64,000 nucleotides of DNA from Flectobacillus sp. BAB-3569 (GCF_002270355.1 NZ_NJFZ01000009.1:62001-126000); one strand, 5' to 3'. Positions 16,741 through 26,235 are shown, numbered from the stretch's first letter. Notes: generated from the letters alone by a model not told the origin. A program made the numbers and translations.

Positions 16741-18120
16741 ATGAATTTAATTGTAGAGTTGAAAGAGTTATTAGGAGGGGACATCAGTGTAAAAGCTGCC
16801 TCGCTAGTAGGTGAAAAAGAAGACAAAGTAAAGTTGGCGATAGAGGGGCTTGTACCAACCATTATTGGTGGTATCATGAAAAGAGCAACGAATGAGGCTG
16901 GCGCTACTACGCTTATGAACGTAATCCAAAAAGGAGGTCACGATGGGGCTATTCTTTCTGAAATTTCAAGTGTTGTACAAGATCGTGAAAGTTTTGCCAA
17001 AGTTGTTGAGAAAGGCCATAGTTTGGTAAGCATGTTGCTACCTGATAAGAAAAGCTCAATCGCAACCTTGATTTCACAGTTTGCAGGTGTTCGTAATTCT
17101 ACGGCTACTTCATTATTAGCTTTTGTGATGCCTGTGGTTATTGGCAGATTAGGCAAAATTGTTGCGAATCAAAATGCAGATAAGAGTACTCTAGCCAACA
17201 ATGTACTCGAATTGAAGAGTTATCTATTAGGTGAAACACCAGAAAATCTTCAAGTAAAAATGATTGATGTGCTAGGTTTGGCAACATTCATGAGCCAAGA
17301 GTTAAAACCTGTACAGTTTGCGTCAGGTGCTCCTTTGCGTTCTCCGGGTGTTCCTGCTCCAACAGCTCCCAAAATCTCTGATGATAGAGATAAGGTTGTT
17401 ACTTATTCTAGCAAAAATTATGATTCGGAAGACGAGGAACGTCAACCTCTTCCAAAATGGGTTTTCCCTGCTAGTATTATAGCTTTGGTGGTAGCGGTTG
17501 CTGCCTATTTCTTAGTAAATTATGACTGGCAATCAACATTTGCCAGTACTACTGATGAAGTAGATAGCACTCAGGTGGAACAAGTAACAGGTGCTGAAAT
17601 TGACACAACGGCTTTGCCTAAGGATACAGCTGTAGCAAAAATTGATTCATCAAACACTGCTGCTGAAGTTAAATTGACTGGAATTGCATTGCCTAATGGT
17701 CAAACTATCGAAACACTACCGGGGTCATTTGTAGAGCGCTTTACCAAATATGTAGCAGATACCGCAAGCCGCCCATCACAAGTGTTCGTACTTGAGAATG
17801 TTGCATTTGAAGGTAATACAGCCAATTTGGTAACTGGTGGAGAAAAGAATATCCAAGATCTAGCAAAAATCATGACGGCTTATCCGAAGGTTCAAGTAAA
17901 GATTACTAGTCATACAGACAATACTGGCGATACTCTTCAGAATAAAACAATGTCACGTAAGCGTGCGTTTGCTATCCGTAATATGTTGGTTACTAACGGT
18001 ATTAGTGCTATCCGTATCGACTTTGATGGCAAAGGTCCATTTGTTCCTGTGGCATCAAATACCACTGAAGAAGGTAAAGCAAAAAACAGAAGAATTGAGG
18101 TGAAAGTAGTGAAGAAATAG
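16741..18120 (+). CDS. DUF937 and OmpA-domain envelope protein
   Basis: A 459-residue protein. The N-terminal part (about 1-190) is DUF937-like, with LVPTIIGGIMKRATNEAGATTL. A Pro/Ser linker (about 195-238) leads to one membrane helix (about 240-262, FPASIIALVVAVAAYFLV). After a linker rich in Asp/Thr comes an OmpA C-terminal peptidoglycan-binding domain (about 345-459, with TSHTDNTGDTLQNKTMSRKRA and the final NRRIEVKVVKK). It probably anchors an inner-membrane protein to peptidoglycan; the DUF937 partner is unknown. It is a single gene, convergent with accC. Confidence 0.85.
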   Translation: MNLIVELKELLGGDISVKAASLVGEKEDKVKLAIEGLVPTIIGGIMKRATNEAGATTLMNVIQKGGHDGAILSEISSVVQDRESFAKVVEKGHSLVSMLLPDKKSSIATLISQFAGVRNSTATSLLAFVMPVVIGRLGKIVANQNADKSTLANNVLELKSYLLGETPENLQVKMIDVLGLATFMSQELKPVQFASGAPLRSPGVPAPTAPKISDDRDKVVTYSSKNYDSEDEERQPLPKWVFPASIIALVVAVAAYFLVNYDWQSTFASTTDEVDSTQVEQVTGAEIDTTALPKDTAVAKIDSSNTAAEVKLTGIALPNGQTIETLPGSFVERFTKYVADTASRPSQVFVLENVAFEGNTANLVTGGEKNIQDLAKIMTAYPKVQVKITSHTDNTGDTLQNKTMSRKRAFAIRNMLVTNGISAIRIDFDGKGPFVPVASNTTEEGKAKNRRIEVKVVKK

Positions 18121-18220
18121 TATGCTTATCTCATTGAGTGATTGGAGATTGAGTGCAAGAGTGATTAGGTTAAAATTAATATACTCAAATTGAGACGAAA
18201 TATTTAGCGTCTAAAGCTAA

Positions 18221-18271
18221 GTAAAACTAAAAAGGGTTCGAAAATAATTTTCGAACCCTTTTTAGTTTTAC
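18221..18271. terminator. Bidirectional terminator between the OmpA-domain gene and accC
   Basis: Perfect 24-base inverted repeat (18221-18244 with 18248-18271), three-base loop, A/T-runs inside both arms. Confidence 0.9.
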
Positions 18272-18361
18272 TGCAATACTGGATGACCTATATTTGGACG
18301 CAAAATATTGCATCTCAACGGGTAAAAAATAATCACTCAATCAAAACTCACTCAATAAGCA

Positions 18362-19867
18362 CTATCTCATAGCAGTACGATTGGCTTTCCATTGGCTTTT
18401 TACCAATTGTCCACCAGTACTTTCTTGACTTGGCGTTGCTTTTTTATGAAGAATCAAATGTGCTGCCAATGCTGCTGCAATAGCTTCTTCATCTGCATCT
18501 GGCGCAGTATCCAAAACCTCAGGCGTATAATATAGACTGATAAAACGTGTATCGAATTGCCCAGAAAGAAACGCTTCATGACGCAATACAAATTTGCAAA
18601 ATGGAAGTGTTGTTTGAATTCCTGTAATTTGATATTCATCAATCGCACGAATCATTTTGTCTATAGCCTCATTGCGGTCTTTTCCGTAAGTAATCAACTT
18701 AGCAATCATTGGGTCATAATAGATAGGAATAGCCATTCCTTGTTCCATACCATCGTCTACACGCACGCCATTGCCTTGTGGGCGTACATAAGTCGTAAGT
18801 GTACCCACATCTGGTAAAAAGTTATTGCGAGGATCTTCTGCACAAACTCTACATTCAACTGCATGACCATTAATTGTTAGATCTTCTTGTTTGAATGAAA
18901 TAGGATGCCCCTCAGCAATCAAAATCATTTCTTTTACTAAATCTACGCCTGTAATTTGTTCTGTCACAGGGTGTTCTACCTGTAGGCGAGTATTCATTTC
19001 TAAGAAATAGAAATCTAACTTTTCATCTACAATAAATTCTACTGTACCTGCACCATAATAATTACAAGCACGAGCTACATCTACTGCACATTGACCCATT
19101 GCTGCACGAATTTCGGGTGTTAATACAGCCGAAGGTGCTTCTTCTACTACCTTTTGGTGACGACGTTGCACAGAACACTCTCTTTCAAAAAGGTGAACAA
19201 TATTGCCATGCTTATCGCCTAATACTTGAATCTCGATATGTTTAGGTGAAGTGATATATTTTTCTACGAAAACAGCCCCATTTCCAAAAGATGCAATAGC
19301 TTCGGATACGGCGCGATCCATTTGTTCGTCAAACTCTTCTTCATTTTCTACTACACGCATACCCTTACCGCCACCACCAGCAGATGCCTTGATGAGGACT
19401 GGATAACCAATGTCTTTCGATTTTTGCTTAGCAACTTCACGGTCGGTCACGGCATCTGGTGTGCCTGGGACCATGGGAATATTATATTTAGCAACTGCGT
19501 GTTTCGAAGAAAGTTTGTCACCCATCACCTCAATACTCTCAGGCGACGGACCAATAAAAATGATGCCTGCATCTGTCACTTTTTTACAAAAGGCTGCATT
19601 TTCAGACAAGAATCCATAACCTGGGTGAATAGCGTCAACGTTCAAATCTTTACAAATTTGAATGATTTTATCACCTAATAAATACGATTGATTGGATGGG
19701 GGAGGCCCTACACAAACAGCTTCATCGGCAAATTTTACATGTGGTGCCAAACGATCGGCCTCCGAATAGATAGCAACAGTTTTGATACCCATTTCACGAG
19801 CAGTACGCATCACACGCAAAGCAATTTCGCCACGGTTGGCAACGAGGAGCTTATGAATTTTTTTCAT
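18362..19867 (-). CDS. accC: Biotin carboxylase subunit (acetyl/propionyl-CoA carboxylase)
   Basis: ATP-grasp enzyme that carboxylates biotin on a carrier protein. The 501-residue protein opens with KLLVANRGEIALRVMRTAREMG, has the ATP-binding loop GGGGKGMR (164-171), HIEIQVLGDKHGN, ERECSVQRRHQKV and FLEMNTRLQVEHPVTE. It extends about 50 residues beyond the 447-residue E. coli AccC (residues 450-501, Ala- and charge-rich). No biotin carrier or carboxyltransferase gene is near, so it may serve either fatty-acid synthesis or propionyl-CoA carboxylation; the latter would feed the methylmalonyl-CoA mutase 7 kb away. Confidence 0.92.
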   Translation of the reverse strand: MKKIHKLLVANRGEIALRVMRTAREMGIKTVAIYSEADRLAPHVKFADEAVCVGPPPSNQSYLLGDKIIQICKDLNVDAIHPGYGFLSENAAFCKKVTDAGIIFIGPSPESIEVMGDKLSSKHAVAKYNIPMVPGTPDAVTDREVAKQKSKDIGYPVLIKASAGGGGKGMRVVENEEEFDEQMDRAVSEAIASFGNGAVFVEKYITSPKHIEIQVLGDKHGNIVHLFERECSVQRRHQKVVEEAPSAVLTPEIRAAMGQCAVDVARACNYYGAGTVEFIVDEKLDFYFLEMNTRLQVEHPVTEQITGVDLVKEMILIAEGHPISFKQEDLTINGHAVECRVCAEDPRNNFLPDVGTLTTYVRPQGNGVRVDDGMEQGMAIPIYYDPMIAKLITYGKDRNEAIDKMIRAIDEYQITGIQTTLPFCKFVLRHEAFLSGQFDTRFISLYYTPEVLDTAPDADEEAIAAALAAHLILHKKATPSQESTGGQLVKSQWKANRTAMR

Positions 19868-20152
19868 TGATTGGTTTCTTCGATTTTGTTTTGTTGTTAC
19901 TAATGTATTAATGCAGAATGATAAGTTGAGAATATAATTTTTTAATTATCAGTATTTTATATTTAAAATAGATTAAATTTTATCTTACTTTATTACGCAT
20001 TAGACTGTAAGATGTAGGCATTTGACATATTCCATGAGAAACCGTTTTCAACTTCATTTTACGGGATAATGCCTATAGCTTAAAGTGGGTAAAATTCATT
20101 TTGTCCACTAATTGATACTTTCGTCATTTTTATAAATGTCTTATTTTTCAAC

Positions 20153-20515
20153 TTAAATATTCTGAGGAGGCTCAAATAAGGACTTTAATGTTTCGAGCAT
20201 TGCAATAATATCATGAACAATATTGCGTGCCTTTTTCATAACTTGAGCATGTTGTTTTTCTAATGATTTTTCATCAAAAAAACGCCATAAATATAGCAAA
20301 TCATCAAACTGATAAGCGAAATCATCAATTCGATAAAGCGTAAATCTATCCTCCTTTTCGTAGGCTTTGTAGATGGCCAAATAGAAGGCGCCATCCTTCA
20401 AAACACTTTTAACCATATTCTGGCTAAAATCCTGCGGTAACTCCTGATTATCAACCAAAAAGTCTAGGATAGTGCTTTGGTCTTCGCAAATGGTAAGTTT
20501 ACTATTTAGACTCAT
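20153..20515 (-). CDS. Hypothetical protein (120 residues)
   Basis: No family recognised. A soluble, acidic protein rich in Phe/Tyr/Asp (FAYQFDDLLYLWRFFDEKS near residues 67-85) followed by a predicted helical C-terminus (about 90-112). No signal peptide. It stands alone between accC and the oxoamine synthase gene with no close partner. Confidence 0.6.
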   Translation of the reverse strand: MSLNSKLTICEDQSTILDFLVDNQELPQDFSQNMVKSVLKDGAFYLAIYKAYEKEDRFTLYRIDDFAYQFDDLLYLWRFFDEKSLEKQHAQVMKKARNIVHDIIAMLETLKSLFEPPQNI

Positions 20516-20701
20516 GGCTCATTTGGATTTTTCAAAGATGGATTCAACTTGAAATCTTACAATTGAAAAAGTGCTGCCTTTACCCAATTTTGATACAAGA
20601 TATAAAACGAATCGATAAATATGTATTTAGCGAAAAAAGTTCTTGAAATATTGCAAGTAATAACCAAATCAAGTCTTGTTATTCTTTGTTTAATACAATA
20701 T

Positions 20702-20732
20702 TTGGCAGTTAAAAAATAAAGAATTAACTTTG
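20702..20732 (+). promoter_or_regulatory. Promoter of the alpha-oxoamine synthase gene
   Basis: TTG at 20702-20704, a 20-base spacer and TAACTTTG at 20725-20732; close to the ideal Bacteroidota promoter, about 110 bases before the GTG start. Confidence 0.75.
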
Positions 20733-20842
20733 AGATTATTTTAAGATTTTCACTGCACATATTACGCTAATATATTAGGCAGAAAAACTTGTTGCTTTGA
20801 AAATAATTGACACTATTCATAAATCTAAAACGCAGATATAAA

Positions 20843-22111
20843 GTGGATATTTTTGAGAAAGTCGTAAACAACATGGGGCCGTTAGGTTCTTACCACAAAA
20901 TTGGCCACCACTATTTTTCATTCCCTAAATTGACTGGCGAATTAGGCCCTTATATGAACTTCAATGGCAAGCGTATGCTTAACTGGTCATTGAACAACTA
21001 CCTTGGTTTAGCTAACCATCCAGAAGTTCGTGAGGCAGATGCACAAGCTTCTGCAGATTATGGCTTGGCTTATCCAATGGGTGCTCGTATGATGTCGGGT
21101 AACTCTGATTTGCATGAGGAGTTTGAGCGTCAATTAGCTGAATTTGTAGGTAAAGAAGATGCATTCTTGTTGAATTACGGCTATCAAGGTGTAATGTCTA
21201 TTATTGAATGTATGGTTGACCACCGTGACATTATTGTCTACGATGCAGAATGCCATGCTTGTTTGATTGATGGTATCCGTTTGCATAAAGCTAAAATGGG
21301 TGCTTACTATAAGTTCAATCACAACGATATGGGCTCATTGCGTAAAAACCTTGAGCGTGCTACTAAGAAGGTTGCAGAAACTGGCGGTGGTATCTTAGTT
21401 ATAACAGAAGGTGTGTTTGGTATGTCGGGTAAAGTAGGTTCTTTGGACGAAATCGTTGCATTGAAAAGCGATTTTAACTTCAGAATCTTAGTAGATGATG
21501 CTCACGGATTTGGTACAATGGGTGAAAATGGTCGTGGTGTTCACGAACATTTGAACTGTATCGAAGGTATTGATTTGTACTTCTCAACATTTGCAAAATC
21601 AATGGCTGCTATCGGCGGTTTCGTTGCTGCTCCGAAAGACATTATTATGTTCTTGAAATATAATATGCGTTCTCAAACTTATGCAAAAGCACTTCCTATG
21701 CCATATGTAATTGGCGGTATGAAGCGTTTGGAGTTGATTAAGAAACATCCAGAGTTGCGTGAGAAATTATGGGAAAACGTACGTGCTTTACAAGATGGTT
21801 TCCGCAAAAGAGGTTTTGACATTGGTGATACTACATCTCCTGTTACTCCAGTATTTTTGCACGGTGAATACGATGTACTTACAGCAACGTCTTTGATTAA
21901 GGATTTGCGTGAAAATATGGGTATCTTCTGTTCAATCGTAGTATATCCTGTAGTACCAAAAGGACAGATTATGTTGCGTATTATTCCTACTTCAGCACAC
22001 TCGTTGGAGGACGTTGAGTACACAATGAACCAGTTTGAAATTGTACAAAAAAGATTGGCTGATGGCTTCTATAAGGCACAAGCTGAGCAGTTTAAATCAG
22101 TATTAGCATAA
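20843..22111 (+). CDS. PLP-dependent alpha-oxoamine synthase, probable serine palmitoyltransferase
   Basis: A 422-residue class I/II aminotransferase-fold enzyme of the alpha-oxoamine synthase group (serine palmitoyltransferase, KBL, BioF). It has NWSLNNYLGLANHPEV, the PLP-stacking region around DAECHACLIDGIRLHKA, LVDDAHGFGTMG, and the Schiff-base lysine in FSTFAKSMAAIGGF (about residue 252). Serine palmitoyltransferase, the first step of sphingolipid synthesis, is common in Bacteroidota and fits best; KBL or BioF cannot be excluded. The longest frame begins with TTG at 20807, but the GTG at 20843 (VDIFEKVV) matches where family members usually begin. No signal peptide. Confidence 0.82.
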   Translation: MDIFEKVVNNMGPLGSYHKIGHHYFSFPKLTGELGPYMNFNGKRMLNWSLNNYLGLANHPEVREADAQASADYGLAYPMGARMMSGNSDLHEEFERQLAEFVGKEDAFLLNYGYQGVMSIIECMVDHRDIIVYDAECHACLIDGIRLHKAKMGAYYKFNHNDMGSLRKNLERATKKVAETGGGILVITEGVFGMSGKVGSLDEIVALKSDFNFRILVDDAHGFGTMGENGRGVHEHLNCIEGIDLYFSTFAKSMAAIGGFVAAPKDIIMFLKYNMRSQTYAKALPMPYVIGGMKRLELIKKHPELREKLWENVRALQDGFRKRGFDIGDTTSPVTPVFLHGEYDVLTATSLIKDLRENMGIFCSIVVYPVVPKGQIMLRIIPTSAHSLEDVEYTMNQFEIVQKRLADGFYKAQAEQFKSVLA

Positions 22112-22263
22112 TTTTAATACGATTTTGTGCTTTTTTCATGCTTTTTTTGATAAAAGAATTTGCATCATGTTGGAAATTGACTATATTTCGGTCGTAAAAA
22201 ATGCCTACAGGCTTCATATGAGGCTTTTTTAACCATTTATCCAACCTAAATCCAATTACAAAT

Positions 22264-22443
22264 ATGAGCAGATTCTCAGAAGTAAAAGACTTGATTTTGT
22301 CATTAGAGGGTGACTTCGAAAAGTTCTATGAAAAAGGCAATCAAGCTGCTGGAACTCGTGTAAGAGGTGGCATGCAAGCATTAAAAACTTTGGCTCAAGA
22401 GATTCGTACTGAAATCCAAAACAAGAAAAACCAAAGTGAATAA
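22264..22443 (+). CDS. Histone H1-like protein
   Basis: A 59-residue protein beginning MSRFSEVKDLILSLEGDFEK and continuing with FYEKGNQAAGTRVRGGMQ, ALKTLAQEIRTEIQNKKNQSE. This is the compact basic helical protein annotated as histone H1/Hc1-like in Bacteroidota, thought to bind DNA and affect nucleoid structure. It is followed by its own strong terminator. It lies 150 bases after the oxoamine synthase, possibly with its own promoter in between. Confidence 0.85.
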   Translation: MSRFSEVKDLILSLEGDFEKFYEKGNQAAGTRVRGGMQALKTLAQEIRTEIQNKKNQSE

Positions 22444-22457
22444 TTCAGGCAAATAAA

Positions 22458-22487
22458 AAAGGCTAGCAATTTCGATTGCTAGCCTTT
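22458..22487 (+). terminator. Terminator of the histone H1-like gene (UUCG loop)
   Basis: Perfect 13-base stem (22458-22470 with 22475-22487) with a TTCG loop, T-rich after it; also usable by the convergent MaoC gene. Confidence 0.88.
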
Positions 22488-22538
22488 TGCTTTTATAACA
22501 TCTTTGGAAAGACAGATCTTATCTTATACTGACACTTA

Positions 22539-22943
22539 TTAGAACTGTTCTGCATTCATAATCGTAGCCATACCATCTGTAGTTTTCTTGTTGGTAGCAA
22601 CATCGAATATTTCACATTTGACTTCCGCTATGTGTTTCTTCTCATCAATATTTACTACGGTAAAAACTGCTTCATAATCCGTGTCGACAAACATGGGGCG
22701 CTTAAATTCGGAAACTTGTTTTAAATAAACACTTCCAAAACCAGGAAATTCCGTACCCATTACTTTAGAAAAAATACTCGAAGCTAATGCGCCATGAATA
22801 ATTGGGCGCTTGAATGGAGTAGTAGCTGCAAATTCAGCATCTAAGTGAAGAGGGTTGTGGTCACCAGATACTTTTGCAAATAAAATTACGTCATCTTGCG
22901 TGAATGAAAACTTATGACGATGTACTGTATTGAGTGCAATCAT
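22539..22943 (-). CDS. MaoC-like (R)-specific enoyl-CoA hydratase
   Basis: A hot-dog-fold hydratase of 134 residues with the hydratase-2 motif SGDHNPLHLDAEFA followed by PFKRPIIHGALASSIFSKVMG. The catalytic Asp/His pair is Asp in SGDHNP and His in NPLH. It would hydrate trans-2-enoyl-CoA to the (R)-3-hydroxyacyl-CoA. The frame extends to an ATG at 22994, but the ATG at 22943 (MIALNTVHRHKFSFTQDDV) gives the normal family N-terminus. A TATATTTG -7 element (minus strand, 23009-23016) lies upstream. Confidence 0.86.
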   Translation of the reverse strand: MIALNTVHRHKFSFTQDDVILFAKVSGDHNPLHLDAEFAATTPFKRPIIHGALASSIFSKVMGTEFPGFGSVYLKQVSEFKRPMFVDTDYEAVFTVVNIDEKKHIAEVKCEIFDVATNKKTTDGMATIMNAEQF

Positions 22944-23137
22944 GAATGAAAAGATTTTTTGAATGAAATAGTGCCCATTTAATGGTAGCTTCATTTCTTA
23001 TTTTTGTGCAAATATACTTCTAGTATTTTGATTTTAGTAACAATAATCTATTGCTGACAGGTAATCTCTTTGCGGATTCAACTCAAAGGTTTTACTATTA
23101 AATAATTGAGCAGATTTAGATTTGCGCTTTGTGTTGA

Positions 23138-23380
23138 AGGCATAAGGCAACAGGCACAAGGCAAAGAGTGTTAAAATATTTTTTAGTAACGATGGATATA
23201 TTTTTGCCGATTGCCGAGAGCTGAAAGCCGTAAGCTCAAAAATTTAAGATTGTTTTTGGGGCTTTCAGGTAACGGCTTTCGGCGGTGAGCTTGGGGTAAA
23301 ATGCATGTCTTTGGTCGTTAAAATATTTTTTAGTAACAATAGATATATTTTGCTGAAAGCTGATACCTGTAAGCCGAAAG
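23138..23380. repeat. Composite dispersed repeat region, copies B and C
   Basis: Gene-free interval between two minus-strand genes. 23138-23183 is the reverse complement of about 8268-8312. 23238-23325 matches 8191-8270. Two near-identical direct repeats (ttttttagtaacgatggatatattt near 23180 and ttttttagtaacaatagatatattt near 23327) flank the second unit. Short motifs of the ctgaaagccgtaagct type recur between them and again at 55425-55475. Confidence 0.75.
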
Positions 23381-23384
23381 CCCC

Positions 23385-23819
23385 CTACGATGAGTGATCT
23401 GCAATGATGACCCATTCTCCTTTAATTTTTTGCCATGTTAGGGTAAAATGCCCACCAATATCACCCTTTTCTGGACGAGTCAAGGCCCATTTTCCTACTA
23501 ACAAGCAATTTTTTGGTCCTAGAAAATTTACCTTAATGATGGTGAACTTAAGCGTCCCCATGCTGGCTTTGTCAGGATAGTTTTTCTGATAGCTTGCCAA
23601 GGTTTTTTGATAACCGTACGTAACACCACTTTTACCGATATACATCAAAGAGTCGGATTCCCAATAGCCTTTCATAAAAGCAACCACATCGCCACGATTC
23701 CAAGCTTGGTTTTGTTTGTCTAAGATTTCTAGAATTTTTTGACGGTCTTGATTAGTTTGTGAGAAACTGATAAAACCGCATAAGCAAAATAATACGGAAA
23801 ATATGAAGCCTTTTGTCAT
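23385..23819 (-). CDS. Secreted SnoaL/NTF2-like protein (DUF4440 type)
   Basis: A 144-residue protein with a signal peptide (about 1-20, cut after ISFSQ) and the NTF2-like cone fold signatures: ILDKQNQAWNRGDVVAFMKGYWESDSLMYIGKSG near the N-terminus and FTLTWQKIKGEWVIIADHSS at the C-terminus. Such proteins may bind small ligands or act as enzymes; no specific role can be assigned. Its 3' end lies directly beside the repeat region. Confidence 0.8.
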   Translation of the reverse strand: MTKGFIFSVLFCLCGFISFSQTNQDRQKILEILDKQNQAWNRGDVVAFMKGYWESDSLMYIGKSGVTYGYQKTLASYQKNYPDKASMGTLKFTIIKVNFLGPKNCLLVGKWALTRPEKGDIGGHFTLTWQKIKGEWVIIADHSS

Positions 23820-23941
23820 GTGAAATAGATAAAATTAGGGTGCTAAATATGAGATTTATCCAAATAGATAGAATACATCCCTCCAAAATTTTGTAGTTTT
23901 GAATTCTTATCAATTCAGCTCAAATAAAGATAATTATTTTT

Positions 23942-24052
23942 ATGAAATTCAAAGAATTTGTAGATAAATATAAAGACTACTATTTGGTAGATGGCCTTAT
24001 GTATCTTTCTTTTATTATAATGATTATCTTGATGTTTGTGTTTTTCAGTTAG
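23942..24052 (+). CDS. Small membrane protein (36 residues)
   Basis: Frame MKFKEFVDKYKDYYLVDGLM then YLSFIIMIILMFVFFS, ATG to TAG. A charged N-terminus is followed by one C-terminal membrane helix (about 20-36). A TAGTTTTG -7-like element lies at 23894-23901, 40 bases upstream. No family recognised and no function can be given. Confidence 0.45.
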   Translation: MKFKEFVDKYKDYYLVDGLMYLSFIIMIILMFVFFS

Positions 24053-24167
24053 TACCTGCGTTTCGCAACTCAACCATAGAAATACGCTTCCAACAGATTT
24101 TGGGTGATTGATTAAAACACTTATAAATTATAGATCGGGCGTATGTCTTGTAAACTTACATAATAAT

Positions 24168-25040
24168 ATGATTTGGTTTGTTTTAAATCCTAAGTCTGGA
24201 ACCACAACCCCAGCAAAGAGAAATAAAATAATTCAAGCTATCAACAAACAGGCAAATTGTAGATTAATCTTAACAGAATATGCAGGTCATGCAACCGAAA
24301 TTGCTCAACAGGCCGTTCAGCAGGGTATTAGCCGTGTTGTAGCAGTCGGTGGCGACGGTACAGTCAACGAAGTAGCTCGTGGACTGGTGGGTTCGGACAC
24401 TGCGCTTGGTATCATTCCAATTGGTTCTGGCAATGGCTTAGCTCGTCACCTGAATATACCGTTAAAAATTGATAAAGCGATTCAGTTTGCTATTCAGCAA
24501 CCTACTGCCCAAATAGATGCTTGTTATTTGAATGAAATTCCCTTTTTCTGTACTGCAGGAGTTGGGTTTGATGCTTTTGTGGCAAATGAGTTTGCACAAC
24601 AGGATTCAAGAGGATTGAAAACTTATGCTAAAATGTCACTTAAGTCATTTCGAACCTATAAGCCTGAAGCTTATATAATTTCGCACCAAGGAAAAGACTA
24701 TGCAAAAATGGCTTTTTCCATCACGTTTGCCAACGCTACCCAGTACGGTAATAATGCCCTGATTTCTCCAAAATCTAAGATTGATGATGGTTTAATCGAC
24801 TTAGTTATATTGAAGCCTTTCCCTTTTGGCGCAGCTCCGATTATTGGTGTACGTTTGTTTAGAGGAACATTGCCTAACTCTCGTTACATTGATATGGAGG
24901 TTTCGGAAGACTATGTGCTCAAGTCAGAAAAACCTTTATTGATTCACTTTGATGGCGAACCTTTACAGCTAGATACCAACGAGATTCGTGTATATATCAA
25001 ACCAAAATCGCTAAAAGTAGTGGCTGGGGTAGTGGAGTAG
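24168..25040 (+). CDS. Diacylglycerol/lipid kinase family protein (YegS-like)
   Basis: A 290-residue lipid kinase of the DAGK catalytic family. Motifs: N-terminal VLNPKSGTT, the nucleotide-binding VGGDGTVNEVARGLV, IIPIGSGNGLARHLNIP, and a C-terminal FDGEPLQLD segment. It would phosphorylate a membrane lipid such as diacylglycerol using ATP; the substrate is unknown. The frame opens at a TTG (24108), but the ATG at 24168 (MIWFVLNPKSG) places the first motif where the family has it. Confidence 0.88.
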   Translation: MIWFVLNPKSGTTTPAKRNKIIQAINKQANCRLILTEYAGHATEIAQQAVQQGISRVVAVGGDGTVNEVARGLVGSDTALGIIPIGSGNGLARHLNIPLKIDKAIQFAIQQPTAQIDACYLNEIPFFCTAGVGFDAFVANEFAQQDSRGLKTYAKMSLKSFRTYKPEAYIISHQGKDYAKMAFSITFANATQYGNNALISPKSKIDDGLIDLVILKPFPFGAAPIIGVRLFRGTLPNSRYIDMEVSEDYVLKSEKPLLIHFDGEPLQLDTNEIRVYIKPKSLKVVAGVVE

Positions 25041-25072
25041 AGTAATTTCATTTTAATAGATTCTTTAATAAT

Positions 25073-26215
25073 ATGAATTTTCAATCGTTAGTAGCCTCTA
25101 TCCATAACACTAATAGATATTTGCAGCAGCAGTCTATTAAGGCTGTTAATATTCATATTACGCTTCGAAATTGGCTTGTAGGCTTTTATATTGTAGAGTT
25201 TGAACAAAAAGGAGAAGATAGAGCCTCTTATGGGAGCCAGTTACTTCACAATTTAGCAGCTATCTTACAAATCAAAGGGCTTACTGCTCCTGAACTATCT
25301 AGGTGTAGGCAATTTTATCATACATATCCTCAGTTTAGTTTACTTTTACCAACTCGGATTTCTAATGTTTTTTCTATAAAACCAGAATCACCGATATTTG
25401 ATTCTGAACTGAATTTCATTAAAAATGAAATTTTTGGGTTATCAACCCAAAAATCTGCAAACATAAAGGAAGAAAGAGAAATTGGGTATATAAAAGAAAT
25501 ATTTAGGACAATATCCTACTCACATTTCACTGAGCTGATTAAAATTGAAGATGAAATAAAGAGACAATTTTACGAGCTATTAGTTTTAAAAACACAAGTT
25601 TCCGTAAAAGAGCTAAAGCGACAAATCACAACGTTAACATACGAAAGATTAGGTTTTTCAGAGAATAAAGAAAAAGCATTTGAAGTAGTAAAAAACAAAA
25701 TAGCACCTCAAAATAGAGAAGATCTTGTCAAATCACATTATTTCTTTGAATTTTTAAATATTTCACAACCACATCTTATTGAAGAAACTGAACTAGAGCA
25801 GGCGTTAATTGAACATTTGCAAATGTTTATGTTAGAATTGGGGATAGGATTTTGCTTTGAAGCTCGACAGAAAAGAATTTTAATAGGAGATGAATATTAT
25901 TTCATAGATTTAGTATTCTATCATAGGATTTTAAAATGTCATGTTTTAATAGAATTAAAGAGTGAAAAAGCAAAACATGAACATATTGGTCAGCTCAAAA
26001 CGTATTTGAATTATTATAAAAAAAATTTTCAAGATAGTAACGATAACCCCCCTGTAGGAATATTATTGGTTACAGATCAAAATAAAGCATTGGTGGAATA
26101 TGCAATTGCTGATACAGATAAAGATATTTTTGTTAGTAAGTATATATTACAGTTGCCCAATAAAGAAAAGTTGGAAAGCTTTGTTAATAATGAATTAAAA
26201 AAACTGGTACTCTAA
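25073..26215 (+). CDS. DUF1016 / PDDEXK nuclease family protein (YhcG-like)
   Basis: A 380-residue protein with the DUF1016 N-terminal domain (about 1-150, with IHITLRNWLVGFYIVEFEQKG and YGSQLLHNLAAIL) and a C-terminal PDDEXK nuclease domain (about 215-370). The active-site series is visible as DEYYFIDLVFYHR then HVLIELKSEK, with GQLKTYLNYY after. These proteins are often scattered by horizontal transfer. The gene is AT-rich with codon use unlike its neighbours. It sits between the lipid kinase and the SUI1 gene; no restriction-modification partner is nearby. Confidence 0.85.
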   Translation: MNFQSLVASIHNTNRYLQQQSIKAVNIHITLRNWLVGFYIVEFEQKGEDRASYGSQLLHNLAAILQIKGLTAPELSRCRQFYHTYPQFSLLLPTRISNVFSIKPESPIFDSELNFIKNEIFGLSTQKSANIKEEREIGYIKEIFRTISYSHFTELIKIEDEIKRQFYELLVLKTQVSVKELKRQITTLTYERLGFSENKEKAFEVVKNKIAPQNREDLVKSHYFFEFLNISQPHLIEETELEQALIEHLQMFMLELGIGFCFEARQKRILIGDEYYFIDLVFYHRILKCHVLIELKSEKAKHEHIGQLKTYLNYYKKNFQDSNDNPPVGILLVTDQNKALVEYAIADTDKDIFVSKYILQLPNKEKLESFVNNELKKLVL

Positions 26216-26235
26216 CTCAATAGGAATCATTTACC

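Noticed and set aside
20557-20760. 67-residue minus-strand frame before the oxoamine synthase gene
   Set aside because: Overlaps a strong plus-strand promoter and has no gene-like features.
23138-23380. CRISPR-like array
   Set aside because: Repeated units are unevenly spaced, inverted in part and share similar spacers; no cas genes nearby.
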